DNA of 48,042 nt. Origin: Pseudoxanthomonas taiwanensis (GTDB taxonomy: Bacteria; Pseudomonadota; Gammaproteobacteria; Xanthomonadales; Xanthomonadaceae). The DNA lies in NCBI RefSeq assembly GCF_010093135.1, contig NZ_PDWK01000018.1:1-48042 (forward strand), given 5' to 3'. A program made the position numbers and the translations under genes. Of the stretch, positions 29,716 through 42,819 are shown piece by piece. How positions within the stretch are numbered: the stretch's first letter is position 1; each line of letters opens with the position of its first letter. Below the pieces are notes generated by a model. The model was given only the letters and a program-made list of their open reading frames with translations, searched no databases and was not told where the DNA came from.

Positions 29716-29741
29716 CGGCGGAAGGCCGTGACCTTCCGCCG
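29716..29741 (+). terminator. Hairpin after the OPT transporter gene
   Basis: A perfect 10-base inverted repeat (CGGCGGAAGG, six-base loop, CCTTCCGCCG) starts 11 bases after the OPT stop and is followed only by TT. It may end or attenuate transcription before the peptidase gene. Weak evidence because there is no T tract. Confidence 0.45.
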
Positions 29742-29801
29742 TTGCGCCGGCCCGGCGGCGCCGCCTAGCATCCGGGACCGCCTCACACCAAGGAGTTCCG
29801 G

Positions 29802-31886
29802 ATGTCCGCACGCATGCCCCTCGCCCTGGCCCTGGCCGGCCTGCTCGGCGCCGCCGCGGCCGGCGACGTCGAAGCCGCCCGCGGCTTCGACGTCCGCGAC
29901 CTGCACAGGCTGGACCGCGTTTCCTCCCCGGTGCTGTCCCCGGACGGCGCGCGGGTGGTGTTCGTCAAGCGCGAGATCACCGAGGACTTCGCCAGGACCA
30001 GCACCGGCCTGTGGATGCGCGACCTGCGCACCCGCGACCTCCGCCCGCCGGTGCGGATCAGCCCGGAGGGCTGGAATGTCAGCGCGCCGGCGTTCTCGCC
30101 GGACGGCCAGTGGGTATACTTCCTCAGCGCCAGGTCCGGCACCCAGCAGGTGTACCGGATGCCCGCCACCGGTGGTACCCCGCAGCAGGTGACCCGCTAT
30201 CCGCTGGACGTGGGCAGCTTCAAGCTCTCGCCCGACGGCAGCCGCCTGGCGGTGAGCATGGAGGTGTTCCCCGACTGCGGCGCGGACCTGGACTGCACGG
30301 TCAAGCGCCTGGACGGGCGCAAGCAGTCCCGCGCCAGTGGCGTGCTCTACGACAAGCTGTTCGTGCGCCACTGGGACACCTGGGAGGACGGCCGCCTCAA
30401 CCAGCTGTTCATCGCCCCGGTGGCCACCGGCAAGGAGCAGGCCGCGCCCACGCTGGCGAGCGTGCCGGCGGGCGCGCCGGCGCCGGGCAACGTGCCGTCC
30501 AGGCCGTTCGGTGGCGACGACGAGTACACCTGGTCGCCGGATGGCCGGTCCATCGTCTTCGCCATGCGCCCGGCCGACCGCCAGGAGCCGTGGTCCACCA
30601 ACTTCGACCTGTTCCGCTACCGCGCCGGCGCCCAGGCGGTGGAGAACCTCACCGTCTCCAACCCGGCCTGGGACACCGGCCCGGTGTTCAACGCCGACGG
30701 CAGCAAGCTGTACTACCGGGCGATGAAGCGCCCGGGTTTCGAGGCCGACCGCTTCGCCCTGATGGAGCTGGACCTGGCCACCGGCGCCACCCGCGAGATC
30801 GCCCCGGACTGGGACCGCAGCGCCGACGGCATCGTCCTGTCGGCCGACGGCCGCACGATCTACACCACCGCCCAGGACATGGGCGAGCACCCGCTGTTCG
30901 CCGTGGACATCGCCACCGGCAAGGTGGAGAAGGTCGTGGGCGGCGGCAGCATCTCGTCCTTCGCCATCGCCGGCGACACCCTGGTGTTCACCCGCAACAG
31001 CCTGCACAGCGGCGACCAGGTGTTCGTGGCGTCGCTGTCCAACCCGCAGGCCGAGCGCGCGCTCACCCCCAGCGCCGGCGAGGTGCTGCCGGAGGTGGCC
31101 TTCGGCCAGTTCGAGCAGTTCAGCTTCAAGGGCTGGAACGACGAGACCGTGTACGGCTACGTGGTCAAGCCGTGGAACTACGAGGAGGGCAAGCGCTACC
31201 CGGTGGCCTTCCTGATCCACGGCGGCCCGCAGGGCAGCTTCGGCAACAGCTGGAGCTACCGCTGGAACCCGCAGACCTACGCCGGCCAGGGCTACGCCGT
31301 GGTGATGATCGACTTCCACGGTTCCACCGGCTACGGCCAGGCCTTCACCGACTCCATCAGCGGCGACTGGGGCGGCAAGCCGCTGGTCGACCTGCAGAAG
31401 GGCTGGGAGGCGGCGCAGCAGAAGTACCCGTTCCTGGACGGCGAGCGCGCCTGCGCGCTGGGCGCCAGCTACGGCGGCTACATGATCAACTGGATCGCCG
31501 GCAACTGGAACGAGCCGTGGAAGTGCCTGGTCAACCACGACGGCGTGTTCGACACCCGGTCGATGGGCTACGTGACCGAGGAGCTGTGGTTCACCGAGTG
31601 GGAGAACGGCGGCACCCCGTACGACAAGCCGGAGAATTTCGAGAAGTTCAACCCGGTCAACCACGTGGCCAAGTGGCGCGTGCCGATGCTGGTGGTGCAG
31701 GGCGAGAAGGACTACCGCGTGCCGGTGGACCAGGGCCTGTCCACCTTCACCGCGCTGCAGCGCCGCGGCATCGAGTCGCAGCTGCTGTACTTCCCGGACG
31801 AGAACCACTGGGTGCTCAAGCCGGCCAACAGCGTGCTCTGGCACGACACCGTCAACGCCTGGTTGAAGAAGCACATCGGCCAGTGA
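29802..31886 (+). CDS. Secreted S9-family (prolyl oligopeptidase-type) peptidase
   Basis: A 694-residue serine peptidase with a signal peptide (cleavage about residue 20-25, LAGLLGAAAAGDVEA), a beta-propeller of WD40-like SPDG repeats (residues about 40-420), and a C-terminal alpha/beta-hydrolase domain. The triad is S556 in GASYGGYM, D637 in GEKDYRVP and H669 in DENHWV. This matches dipeptidyl-aminopeptidase/acylaminoacyl-peptidase-like enzymes that release dipeptides. ATG 29802 follows AAGGAG. With the flanking OPT transporter and DUF819 permease it probably serves peptide use; the location is periplasmic or outside the cell. Confidence 0.93.
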   Translation: MSARMPLALALAGLLGAAAAGDVEAARGFDVRDLHRLDRVSSPVLSPDGARVVFVKREITEDFARTSTGLWMRDLRTRDLRPPVRISPEGWNVSAPAFSPDGQWVYFLSARSGTQQVYRMPATGGTPQQVTRYPLDVGSFKLSPDGSRLAVSMEVFPDCGADLDCTVKRLDGRKQSRASGVLYDKLFVRHWDTWEDGRLNQLFIAPVATGKEQAAPTLASVPAGAPAPGNVPSRPFGGDDEYTWSPDGRSIVFAMRPADRQEPWSTNFDLFRYRAGAQAVENLTVSNPAWDTGPVFNADGSKLYYRAMKRPGFEADRFALMELDLATGATREIAPDWDRSADGIVLSADGRTIYTTAQDMGEHPLFAVDIATGKVEKVVGGGSISSFAIAGDTLVFTRNSLHSGDQVFVASLSNPQAERALTPSAGEVLPEVAFGQFEQFSFKGWNDETVYGYVVKPWNYEEGKRYPVAFLIHGGPQGSFGNSWSYRWNPQTYAGQGYAVVMIDFHGSTGYGQAFTDSISGDWGGKPLVDLQKGWEAAQQKYPFLDGERACALGASYGGYMINWIAGNWNEPWKCLVNHDGVFDTRSMGYVTEELWFTEWENGGTPYDKPENFEKFNPVNHVAKWRVPMLVVQGEKDYRVPVDQGLSTFTALQRRGIESQLLYFPDENHWVLKPANSVLWHDTVNAWLKKHIGQ

Positions 31887-31947
31887 TCCCCCCCGATGGC
31901 CGGCATCCGCCGGCTATCGCCTTTCGAGGTTCCGCAGGAGTGACCAG

Positions 31948-33207
31948 ATGGCGATCGAAGCCGCCGCCCCGTCCACCGCGCTGATCCAGAACGACATCGT
32001 CGTCTTCGGCCTGATCGCCGCCACGCTGGGCCTGATCTTCTGGCTGGCCAGCGGCCCGACACCATTCTGGAGGAAGTTCTTCGCCTGGGTGCCGGCGCTG
32101 CTGCTGTGCTACTTCGTTCCTGCCATCTACAACACGGTCGGCCTGATCGACGGCACCCAGGGCGCGGTCTACAACCCCATCGGCAGCCGCGTGCTGCTGC
32201 CGGTGGCCCTGGTCCTGCTGACCATGACCATCGACCTGAAGGGCGTGCTGAAGCTGGGTCCGCGCCTGCTGTTCGTGTTCTGCGCGGGCACCTTCGGCCT
32301 GTTCCTGGGCGCGATCGTGGCCTTCCAGCTGTTCAAGTGGTTCATGCCCTCGGTGGTGGCCGGCGAGGTGTGGAAGGGCATGGCCGCACTGGCCGGCAGC
32401 TGGATCGGCGGCGGCGCCAACATGGTGGCCATCCGCGAGGTGTACCAGGTGGACGCCACCCTGTTCGGCCAGTTCGCGGTGGTGGACGTGGCCATCGCCA
32501 ACACCTGGATGGCCGTGCTGCTGTTCCTGGCCGGGCGCGCGGCCAGCATCGACGCGCGCAGCGGCGCCGACACCAGCGCCATCGACGAGATGAAGGCGCG
32601 CCTGGAGGCCTACGAGGCGGCCAACGCGCGCATTCCGACCCTGACCGACCTGATGGTGATCCTGGGCATCGGCTTCGGCATCGTCGGCGCGGCACACGCC
32701 GTGTCCGCCCCGGTGGCCGCCTGGTTCGCCGCGCACGTGCCCAATGCCGGCCAGTACAGCCTGGACTCGGCCTTCGTCTGGGTGGTGCTGCTGGCCACCT
32801 TCGCCGGCCTGGCGCTGAGCTTCACCCCGGCGCGCCGGCTGGAGAACGCGGGCATGGCCAAGGTCGGCAGCGCCTGCCTGTACTTCCTGATCGCCAGCAT
32901 CGGCATGCAGATGGACTTCACCCGCCTGGCCGAGCGCCCGGGCCTGCTGGCCCTGGGCGTGGTGTGGATGGCCGTGCACGTGCTGGTGCTGTGGGGCGCG
33001 GCCAGACTGGTGCGCGCGCCGCTGTTCTATTTCGCCATCGGCTCGCAGGGCAACATCGGCGCCGCGGCTTCGGCACCGGTGGTGGCCGCGGCCTTCCATC
33101 CCACCCTCGCCCCGGTGGGCGGGCTGCTGGGCACGGTGGGTTACGCCACCGGCACGGTGATCGCCTACTGGCTCGGCCAGATCCTGAGGGTGATGGCGGG
33201 GCAGTAG
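31948..33207 (+). CDS. DUF819-family membrane permease
   Basis: A 419-residue protein with about 12 hydrophobic segments. Signature stretches are AGSWIGGGANMVAIREVY, FAVVDVAIANTWMAVLLF and the C-terminal IGSQGNIGAAASAPVVAAAFHP. It belongs to DUF819 (YjcL-like) proteins, predicted carriers of unknown substrate. In gammaproteobacteria, members are often next to S9 peptidases and peptide permeases, as here, so an amino acid or dipeptide role is plausible but unproven. It begins 61 bases after the peptidase gene with AGGAG before ATG. Confidence 0.85.
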   Translation: MAIEAAAPSTALIQNDIVVFGLIAATLGLIFWLASGPTPFWRKFFAWVPALLLCYFVPAIYNTVGLIDGTQGAVYNPIGSRVLLPVALVLLTMTIDLKGVLKLGPRLLFVFCAGTFGLFLGAIVAFQLFKWFMPSVVAGEVWKGMAALAGSWIGGGANMVAIREVYQVDATLFGQFAVVDVAIANTWMAVLLFLAGRAASIDARSGADTSAIDEMKARLEAYEAANARIPTLTDLMVILGIGFGIVGAAHAVSAPVAAWFAAHVPNAGQYSLDSAFVWVVLLATFAGLALSFTPARRLENAGMAKVGSACLYFLIASIGMQMDFTRLAERPGLLALGVVWMAVHVLVLWGAARLVRAPLFYFAIGSQGNIGAAASAPVVAAAFHPTLAPVGGLLGTVGYATGTVIAYWLGQILRVMAGQ

Positions 33208-33337
33208 GCCGCCGCAGCCGCAGCCCGAAGGAAACGCCGCTGCCGGAGCGCGTACGTGGTGCCCCGGCCGGCCGGGGCCGACGTCCAGACGGGGTGCTTC
33301 GGTGCCTGCCGCGGGCACGCTGGCATGCGCCAGACGC

Positions 33338-33511
33338 CTTCGGCGCCGGCGCCCCCGCCGCGACCGGAGGCCAGCGGACCACCTCCTGTAGGAGCCGCGT
33401 ACGCGGCGACCCGTCCGGGGCGGCATTCAACGCCACGCCTCTGGTGCCGGCCCTGGACATGCCCCGTGCCCCAGGCACTTCGGCGCCGGCGCACCCGCCG
33501 CGACCGGGAGG
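33338..33511. repeat. Direct repeat pair flanking a REP-like element
   Basis: CTTCGGCGCCGGCGCCCCCG at 33338 and onward to 33370 recurs with small changes at 33478-33511 (CTTCGGCGCCGGCGCACCCG...). Both copies continue CCGCGACCGG and are preceded by similar CATGC-containing sequence. The REP-like palindrome lies between them. The whole 309-base gap (33208-33516) between the convergent DUF819 and ybdD genes holds no convincing gene; it appears to consist largely of such repeats. Confidence 0.6.
33382..33412. repeat. REP-like palindromic repeat, copy 2
   Basis: CCTCCTGTAGGAGCCGCGTA followed by CGCGGCGACCC matches the copy at 19339-19368 with few differences. Its core GCCGCGTACGCGGC is a perfect 14-base palindrome. 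Both copies sit between convergent genes. Confidence 0.72.
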
Positions 33512-33516
33512 TGGCC

Positions 33517-33741
33517 TCAGCAGCAGCGGAACCCCGACCTGCCGCCGTAGCGCGCCGCCTGGCGCTCGCGGAAGAAGGTCGGGTAGTCCATCGGTTCCTG
33601 GTCCGGGTGCTTTTCCAGCATGTGCCGGACGTAGTTGTCGTAGTCGGGGATGCCGCAGCACAGGCGGGCGGCCTGCACCAGCCGGCGCCACACGCGCCGG
33701 TGGGTGGTGTAGTACTGCGCGGGAACGAGGGCGGTACCCAT
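33517..33741 (-). CDS. ybdD: YbdD/YjiX-family small protein
   Basis: A 74-residue soluble protein with [42 protein letters not shown] and a Cys-rich end (FRCC), as in YbdD/YjiX (DUF466). The family is almost always encoded directly downstream of CstA/YjiY pyruvate or peptide transporters and is reported to be needed for their activity in E. coli. Here it starts 12 bases after cstA on the same strand. Start ATG gives [14 protein letters not shown]. Confidence 0.88.
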   Translation of the reverse strand: MGTALVPAQYYTTHRRVWRRLVQAARLCCGIPDYDNYVRHMLEKHPDQEPMDYPTFFRERQAARYGGRSGFRCC

Positions 33742-33753
33742 GGCGTCGCCTCC

Positions 33754-35835
33754 CTACAGGCCGGCCTGCGCCGCCTGCTGCTCCGGGGTCAGGGGCACGT
33801 ACGGCGTCTCGCAGTCACTGCGCTCCGGGCGCGCACGGGCGGCCAGGATGGAGCGCACCGAGTAGACCAGGATGGCGAACACCACCAGCAGGAACAGTAC
33901 GGTCAGGCCGGTGTTGACGTAGGCGTTGGTCACGACCTGGTGCATCTGGTCCATGGTCCTGGCCGGGGCCAGCAACTGGCCGGCGGCGATGCCGTCCTGG
34001 AACTTGCGCGCCTGGGCCAGAAAGCCCTGCGCCGGGTTGCCGTCGAAGATCTTGATCAGGCCCGCGGCGGTGGTGCACACCAGCAGCCAGGCGGCCGGCA
34101 GCGCGGTGACCCAGGCGTAGCGGTCGCGCTTGAGCTTGAACAGCACCACGGTGCCCAGCATCAGGGCGATGCCGGCAAGCATCTGGTTGGAAATGCCGAA
34201 CAGCGGCCACAGGGTCTGGATGCCGCCGAACGGGTCCACCACGCCGGTGTAGAGCAGGTAGCCCCAGAGCGCCACGCAGCCGGCGGTGGCGATGATGTTG
34301 GCCGCCCACGACTCGGTACGGCGCAGCGCCGGCACGAAGGTGCCCAGCAGGTCCTGCAGCATGAAGCGGCCGGCGCGGGTGCCGGCGTCCACCGCCGTGA
34401 GGATGAACAGCGCCTCGAACAGGATGGCGAAGTGGTACCAGAACGCCATGGTGTCCTCGCCGGGCAGCAGCGAGTGCAGGATCTGGGCGATGCCCACCGC
34501 CAGGGTCGGCGCGCCGCCGGCGCGGGCGAGGATGGTGCTTTCGCCGATGTCGCGCGCGGTGGCCTCCAGCACGTCGGGAGAGATGCTGAAGCCCCAGTGG
34601 CTGATGGTGGCCGCGACCGAGGCGGTGTCGCTGCCGACCAGCCCGGCCGGGCTGTTCATGGCGAAGTACACGCCCGGCTCGATGATGCTGGCCGCGACCA
34701 GCGCCATCACCGCCACGAATGACTCCATCAGCATGCCGCCGTAGCCGATGTAGCGCATGTGCGACTCGTTGGCCAGCAGCTTGGGCGTGGTGCCGGAGCT
34801 GATCAGGGCGTGGAAGCCGGACACCGCGCCGCAGGCGATGGTGATGAACAGGAACGGGAAGATGCCGCCCTTCCACACCGGGCCGTCGCCGCTGGCGGCG
34901 AACCGGGTCAGCGCCGGCATGCGCAGGTCGGGCATCACGATCAGGATGCCGATGGCCAGGGCGAGGATGGTGCCGATCTTGAGGAAGGTGGACAGGTAAT
35001 CGCGGGGCGCCAGCAGCAGCCACACCGGCAGCACCGAGGCCACGAAGCCGTAGCCGATCAGCATCCAGGTGATCTGCGTGGCGCTGAAGGTGAAGGCCGG
35101 GCCCCACACCGGGTCGGCGGCGACCCTGCCGCCCAGCCAGATCGCCACCAGCAGCAGCACCAGGCCGGCCACGGAGATCTCGCCGATGCGGCCGGGACGG
35201 ACGTAGCGCATGTACAGGCCCATCAGGATGGCGATGGGCATGGTGGCGATGACGGTGAACATGCCCCAGGGGCTCTCGGCCAGCGCCTTGACCACCACCA
35301 TGGCCAGCACCGCCAGGATGATGATCATGATCAGGAAAGCGCCGAACAGGGCGATGGTGCCGGGCACCGGGCCCATCTCCTCGCGCACCAGCTCGCCCAG
35401 CGAGCGGCCGTCCCGGCGGCTGGAGATGAACAGGACCATGAAGTCCTGCACCGCGCCGGCCAGGACCACGCCGGCCACGAGCCACAGCAGGCCGGGCAGG
35501 TAGCCCATCTGCGCGGCCAGCACCGGGCCGACCAGCGGGCCGGCACCGGCGATGGCCGCGAAGTGGTGGCCGAACAGCACGTGGCGGTGGGTGGGCACGT
35601 AGTCCAGGCCGTCGTTGTGCACCACCGCGGGCGTGGCCCGGGTCGGATCCAGGCGCATCACCTTGTTGGCGATGAACAGCGCGTAGTAGCGGTAGGCCAC
35701 CAGGTAGATGGACACGGCGGCCACCACGATCCACAGCGCGTTGACGTGTTCGCCGCGGCGCAGCGCCAGCGTGCCGAGGCAGAACGCGCCCAGCAGCGCC
35801 AGCGCCGCCCACGCGGCCTTGGACAATGCCTTCAT
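33754..35835 (-). CDS. cstA: Carbon starvation protein CstA
   Basis: CstA is an inner-membrane importer induced on carbon starvation; E. coli members import pyruvate or peptides. The 693-residue protein (from ATG 35835) has about 16-18 membrane segments and the family motifs RYYALFIANKVMRLDP, DYVPTHRHVLFGHHFAAIAGAGPLVGP, ISSRRDGRSLGEL, ISSGTTPKLLANE, and PLFGISNQMLAGIALML. ATG 35835 (MKALSKAAWAALALL) is preferred over one nine codons upstream because a GGAG lies 8 bases before it. It is cotranscribed with ybdD and divergent from a shorter, broken paralogue. Confidence 0.95.
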   Translation of the reverse strand: MKALSKAAWAALALLGAFCLGTLALRRGEHVNALWIVVAAVSIYLVAYRYYALFIANKVMRLDPTRATPAVVHNDGLDYVPTHRHVLFGHHFAAIAGAGPLVGPVLAAQMGYLPGLLWLVAGVVLAGAVQDFMVLFISSRRDGRSLGELVREEMGPVPGTIALFGAFLIMIIILAVLAMVVVKALAESPWGMFTVIATMPIAILMGLYMRYVRPGRIGEISVAGLVLLLVAIWLGGRVAADPVWGPAFTFSATQITWMLIGYGFVASVLPVWLLLAPRDYLSTFLKIGTILALAIGILIVMPDLRMPALTRFAASGDGPVWKGGIFPFLFITIACGAVSGFHALISSGTTPKLLANESHMRYIGYGGMLMESFVAVMALVAASIIEPGVYFAMNSPAGLVGSDTASVAATISHWGFSISPDVLEATARDIGESTILARAGGAPTLAVGIAQILHSLLPGEDTMAFWYHFAILFEALFILTAVDAGTRAGRFMLQDLLGTFVPALRRTESWAANIIATAGCVALWGYLLYTGVVDPFGGIQTLWPLFGISNQMLAGIALMLGTVVLFKLKRDRYAWVTALPAAWLLVCTTAAGLIKIFDGNPAQGFLAQARKFQDGIAAGQLLAPARTMDQMHQVVTNAYVNTGLTVLFLLVVFAILVYSVRSILAARARPERSDCETPYVPLTPEQQAAQAGL

Positions 35836-36021
35836 GGAGGATCTCCGACGGGGGATGATCAAGAATCGTCCTCCGCGGCGGCCGGGTCAATCGCCGGGCC
35901 GTGCGGCAGGCCTGCGACTTTGGTCGTGTCCGTCGCGGCTGCTGCGATGCAGCAGGCACCGCTTGCGCAGGCGCGCCGGGTACGGGTTAGCCTCATGCCG
36001 GCCAGACAGGGAGCATCCCCC

Positions 36022-36886
36022 ATGAATGCGATCGTCCTGCTGTTGCTCGGGCTCGGCGCGATGATGCTGGGCTACCTGTTCTACTCGAAGTTCATCGCCG
36101 AGAAGATCTACCGGCTGGAGGCCGACTATCCGACCCCGGCCCACACCATGCGCGACGGCGTGGACTACGTGCCCACCAACCGCTTCGTGCTCTGGGGGCA
36201 CCACTTCACCTCGGTGGCCGGCGCGGCGCCTATCGTCGGACCGGCGATCGCGATGATCTGGGGCTGGGGGGCCAGCGTTCCTGTGGGTGACGCTGGGCAC
36301 GGTGTTCTTCGCCGGCGTGCACGACTTCGGCGCGCTGTGGGCGAGCGTGCGCAACAGGGGGCAGTCGATGGGCATGCTCAGTGGCAGCTACATCGGCCGC
36401 CGCGGGCGCAACCTGTTCCTGGTGGTGATCTTCCTGCTGCTGCTGATGGTCAACGCGGCCTTCGCGGTGGTGATCGCCAATCTGCTGGTGTCCACGCCGA
36501 CATCGGTGATCCCGGTGTGGGGCGCGATCCTGGTGGCGCTGGTGATCGGCCAGCTGATCTACCGCTGGAAGGTGGGCCTGCTGTGGCCCTCGATCGGCGG
36601 CGTGATCGTGCTGTACGCCCTGGTCCTGGTCGGCAACAGCTACCCGGTCGTGCTGCCCGATCCCGTCCTCGGCATGAGTCCGCGCTCGGCCTGGATCGTG
36701 CTGCTGTTCCTGTACGCGGGCATCGCCTCGATCCTGCCGGTGTGGGTGCTGCTGCAGCCGCGCGACTACATCAACGGCCTGCAGCTGTTCGTCGGCCTGG
36801 GCATCCTCTACCTGGCGGTGCTGCTGGCCTCGCCGACCATCGTCGCGCTGGCCTTCAACGACGCGCTGCCGGAAGGTACGCCGTCG
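36022..36886 (+). pseudogene. Short CstA-family paralogue, frameshifted and 3'-truncated
   Basis: From ATG 36022 the frame reads MNAIVLLLLGLGAMMLGYLF, then DYVPTNRFVLWGHHFTSVAGAAPIVGP, clearly CstA. After WGWG in a run of six G (36266-36271) it loses homology. Removing one G joins it to the neighbouring frame, which continues PAFLWVTLGTVFFAGVHDFGA and on through QPRDYINGLQLF. Homology stops at about 36885 after ALPEGTPS, where CstA would continue with the conserved region containing SGF and SSGT. So the gene carries a one-base insertion and lacks its C-terminal half. The first could be a sequencing error; the second is a real junction in this sequence. Confidence 0.85.
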
Positions 36887-37299
36887 ATTGCTCTGACGAC
36901 AGTCGGATCGCCAGCGTCGTGCCGCTGAACGATCGGCACGCAGCCACTGCGGAGCAGCGCCACGATCTCTTCTGGATAGAGCGTGCAACTCACGTCATTG
37001 GGGTCCAGCATCCATGTGGCGCCCGGTGCTGACTCGAAGAGTTCTCGTCCCACCACGGCGACTACCCTTGCCGCGCCTCGTGCTGCGGCATGTGCTTTGA
37101 CGTCGTCGCTGAAGACCGGAATCACAGTGATTCCGTCCGGCCGCGTGAAGCAGATCAGTCGCACTTTTCCGCTGTCGTCCGAGAGCGGGAGGTGGACGTA
37201 CAGGACGGCCGTGAGCAGCGCCTGGAAGAACGCAGGCTCCTCCATGGGATTCTCGATCGCTCGCGCCTGCAGGCGCGCCAGCTGCTCAGGGGTCGTCAT
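36808..37299 (-). pseudogene. SseB-like N-terminal domain protein, 3' truncated at the junction
   Basis: The frame starts at ATG 37299 and gives an SseB-type domain (type III secretion enhancer family): NPMEEPAFFQALLTAVLYV, VRLICFTRPDGITVIPVFSD, APGATWMLDPNDVSCTLYPEEIVALL. SseB-like proteins of this kind occur widely outside secretion loci and have no settled function. The homologous part ends near 36890; beyond it the frame runs antisense through the cstA paralogue until a chance stop at 36808. The natural C-terminus is therefore missing. It is the first gene of the lower-GC acquired segment. Confidence 0.65.
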
Positions 37300-37334
37300 G
37301 CCCTAAGTATTACGCAGGCCGACCCTGCATGCAC

Positions 37335-37356
37335 CCGGCGGGCTAAAGCCCGCCGG
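37335..37356. terminator. Hairpin after czcA
   Basis: A perfect nine-base stem, CCGGCGGGC / GCCCGCCGG, with a TAAA loop lies 18 bases after the czcA stop, between czcA and the sseB-like gene (both on the minus strand). There is no T run, so it may be a 3'-end-stabilising or weak termination structure for the metal operon. Confidence 0.5.
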
Positions 37357-37373
37357 ATGTCGAAGGGTTCAGA

Positions 37374-41492
<4,119 letters not shown>

Positions 41493-41496
<4 letters not shown>

Positions 41497-42770
41497 GGGG
41501 TGTCTCCTTGTTCAATGGACGGGCCGGCCGAAACGAACGGCTGCCCGGTCAGGCGCTGGATCTCGAGCAGTGCCGAGTGGGCCTCGAGTGCAGCTTCGAG
41601 TTGGTCGCGGAGGGCGGCCGTGCGCTCGGCTTGCAGCTGCGCCCACTCCAGATAGCTCGCCGCGCCTGCGCGGTAGGCGCGCTCGGCAGCCGCCTCGGCG
41701 CGCGAGAGCCTCGGGATCACGTCGCTCCCCAAGCGGCGCACTTCGAGCTGTGCGGTGAGAAACCGTCCATGCGCTTCGGCGAGGGTGGAATACAGCGACA
41801 GGCTCTTGACCTCGCGCTCGAGGCCGAGCAGTGCCAGCTCCGCTTCCGCAGCCCGAATTTCCGGCTGCGCCCTCACCTTGGTGCCCAGCGGCATCGATAC
41901 GCTGACGACCAACCCGAAGTCGTCGGTCGCCTGCAAACGCCGGACGCCGACCTGCCAGTCCAGGTCGGGAGTGGCAGCGGTTCGCGCGAGCTGGAGGCGA
42001 GCCTCTCGAATGCGCTGCTCGCCGGCGAACTGGGCAAGCTCGGGTGTCTTGGCGAGCCAGGAGGCGAGCTCGTCGAACGAGGCGATCTTCGGCAGCGCCA
42101 ACGGGTTGATGGGCACGACGTCGAAGCTCGGTGCGCGCTCGCCCCAGAGGGTCGCCAGATGCTGTCGGGCCGCCCGTGCCTGCTGCACCGCGCGCGCCTG
42201 ATCGAGTTCCGCACGCGCGAGCGCGGCCTCTGCAGTCAGCACGACCGATTCCGGCGATGCCCCGGCCTGAAGGCGTTGCCGAGCGCCGGCCACCGCGCGT
42301 TTCCGCTGCGCGATATCCAGGCGCGCGATCTCCGCGCGCTTCTCGGCCGCTACGACCGCCAGGTAGCGGCGAGCCACCTCGGCGAGCAGGTCCAGGCGAC
42401 GGGCTTCACGCTCCACCGCAAGTACATCGATGCGGCTCTGCGCCAGCGCGCGGCGGGCGTCGAGCTTGCCGCCCCGCTCCAGCACAGAGGCCAGGCTCAA
42501 GGTGATCTCGGCGCCCTGCAGGCCGCTGGCCTCGCCGGTGCCGAGTACGTTCTCGGCTTCGATGCCAACGACCAGAGGCGGCTTGAAGGCCGCGCGGTCC
42601 AGCTCGGTCGTCAGAACATCCCGGCGTCCGCCAAAGAGCCTGAGTTCCGGATGGGTCTGCTCGACACGGCGGAACGCGTCGTCGAGGGTCAAACTTTCCG
42701 CCGCATGGGCAGCGGATGCAGCCAGCACGGCCGCACACAAGGCGGCGCGAGCCGCCAGTCGAATCGACAT
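41493..42770 (-). CDS. czcC: Outer-membrane efflux protein CzcC (TolC family)
   Basis: CzcC forms the outer-membrane channel of the CzcCBA exporter. From ATG 42770 the 425-residue precursor has a clear signal peptide (RLAARAALCAAVLAASAAHA, cleavage about residue 23) followed by ESLTLDDAFRRVEQTHPELR. Two outer-membrane-efflux repeats of long helices follow, rich in Ala/Arg/Glu, with PLGTKVRAQPEIRAAEAEL in the second. An earlier in-frame ATG at 42881 would add 37 residues before the signal and is unlikely. There is a 49-base gap to the upstream CzcI-like gene. Confidence 0.92.
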
Positions 42771-42819
42771 GATGGAAATTCCGAATGCAGGTTGAGGGTC
42801 TGGCGGTGCTGGGTGGCAC

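Noticed and set aside
27690-31874. Long minus-strand open frame (about 1390 codons) opposite the OPT and S9 peptidase genes
   Set aside because: Same reason: low-complexity His/Gln/Arg/Ala composition and complete overlap with genes showing catalytic motifs.
32106-33917. Plus-strand frame of about 600 codons across the DUF819 gene and the repeat-filled gap
   Set aside because: Out of frame with DUF819 and then runs antisense to ybdD; no motif.
35939-35955. Hairpin CTGCTGC-GAT-GCAGCAG between the two cstA genes as an operator
   Set aside because: The stem is perfect but short and no matching site or regulator is in view; function cannot be assigned.
36287-36928. Independent 213-codon membrane protein gene
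   Set aside because: It is the continuation of the CstA paralogue after the frameshift. Its GTG start lacks a ribosome site and its last residues come from foreign sequence beyond the junction.
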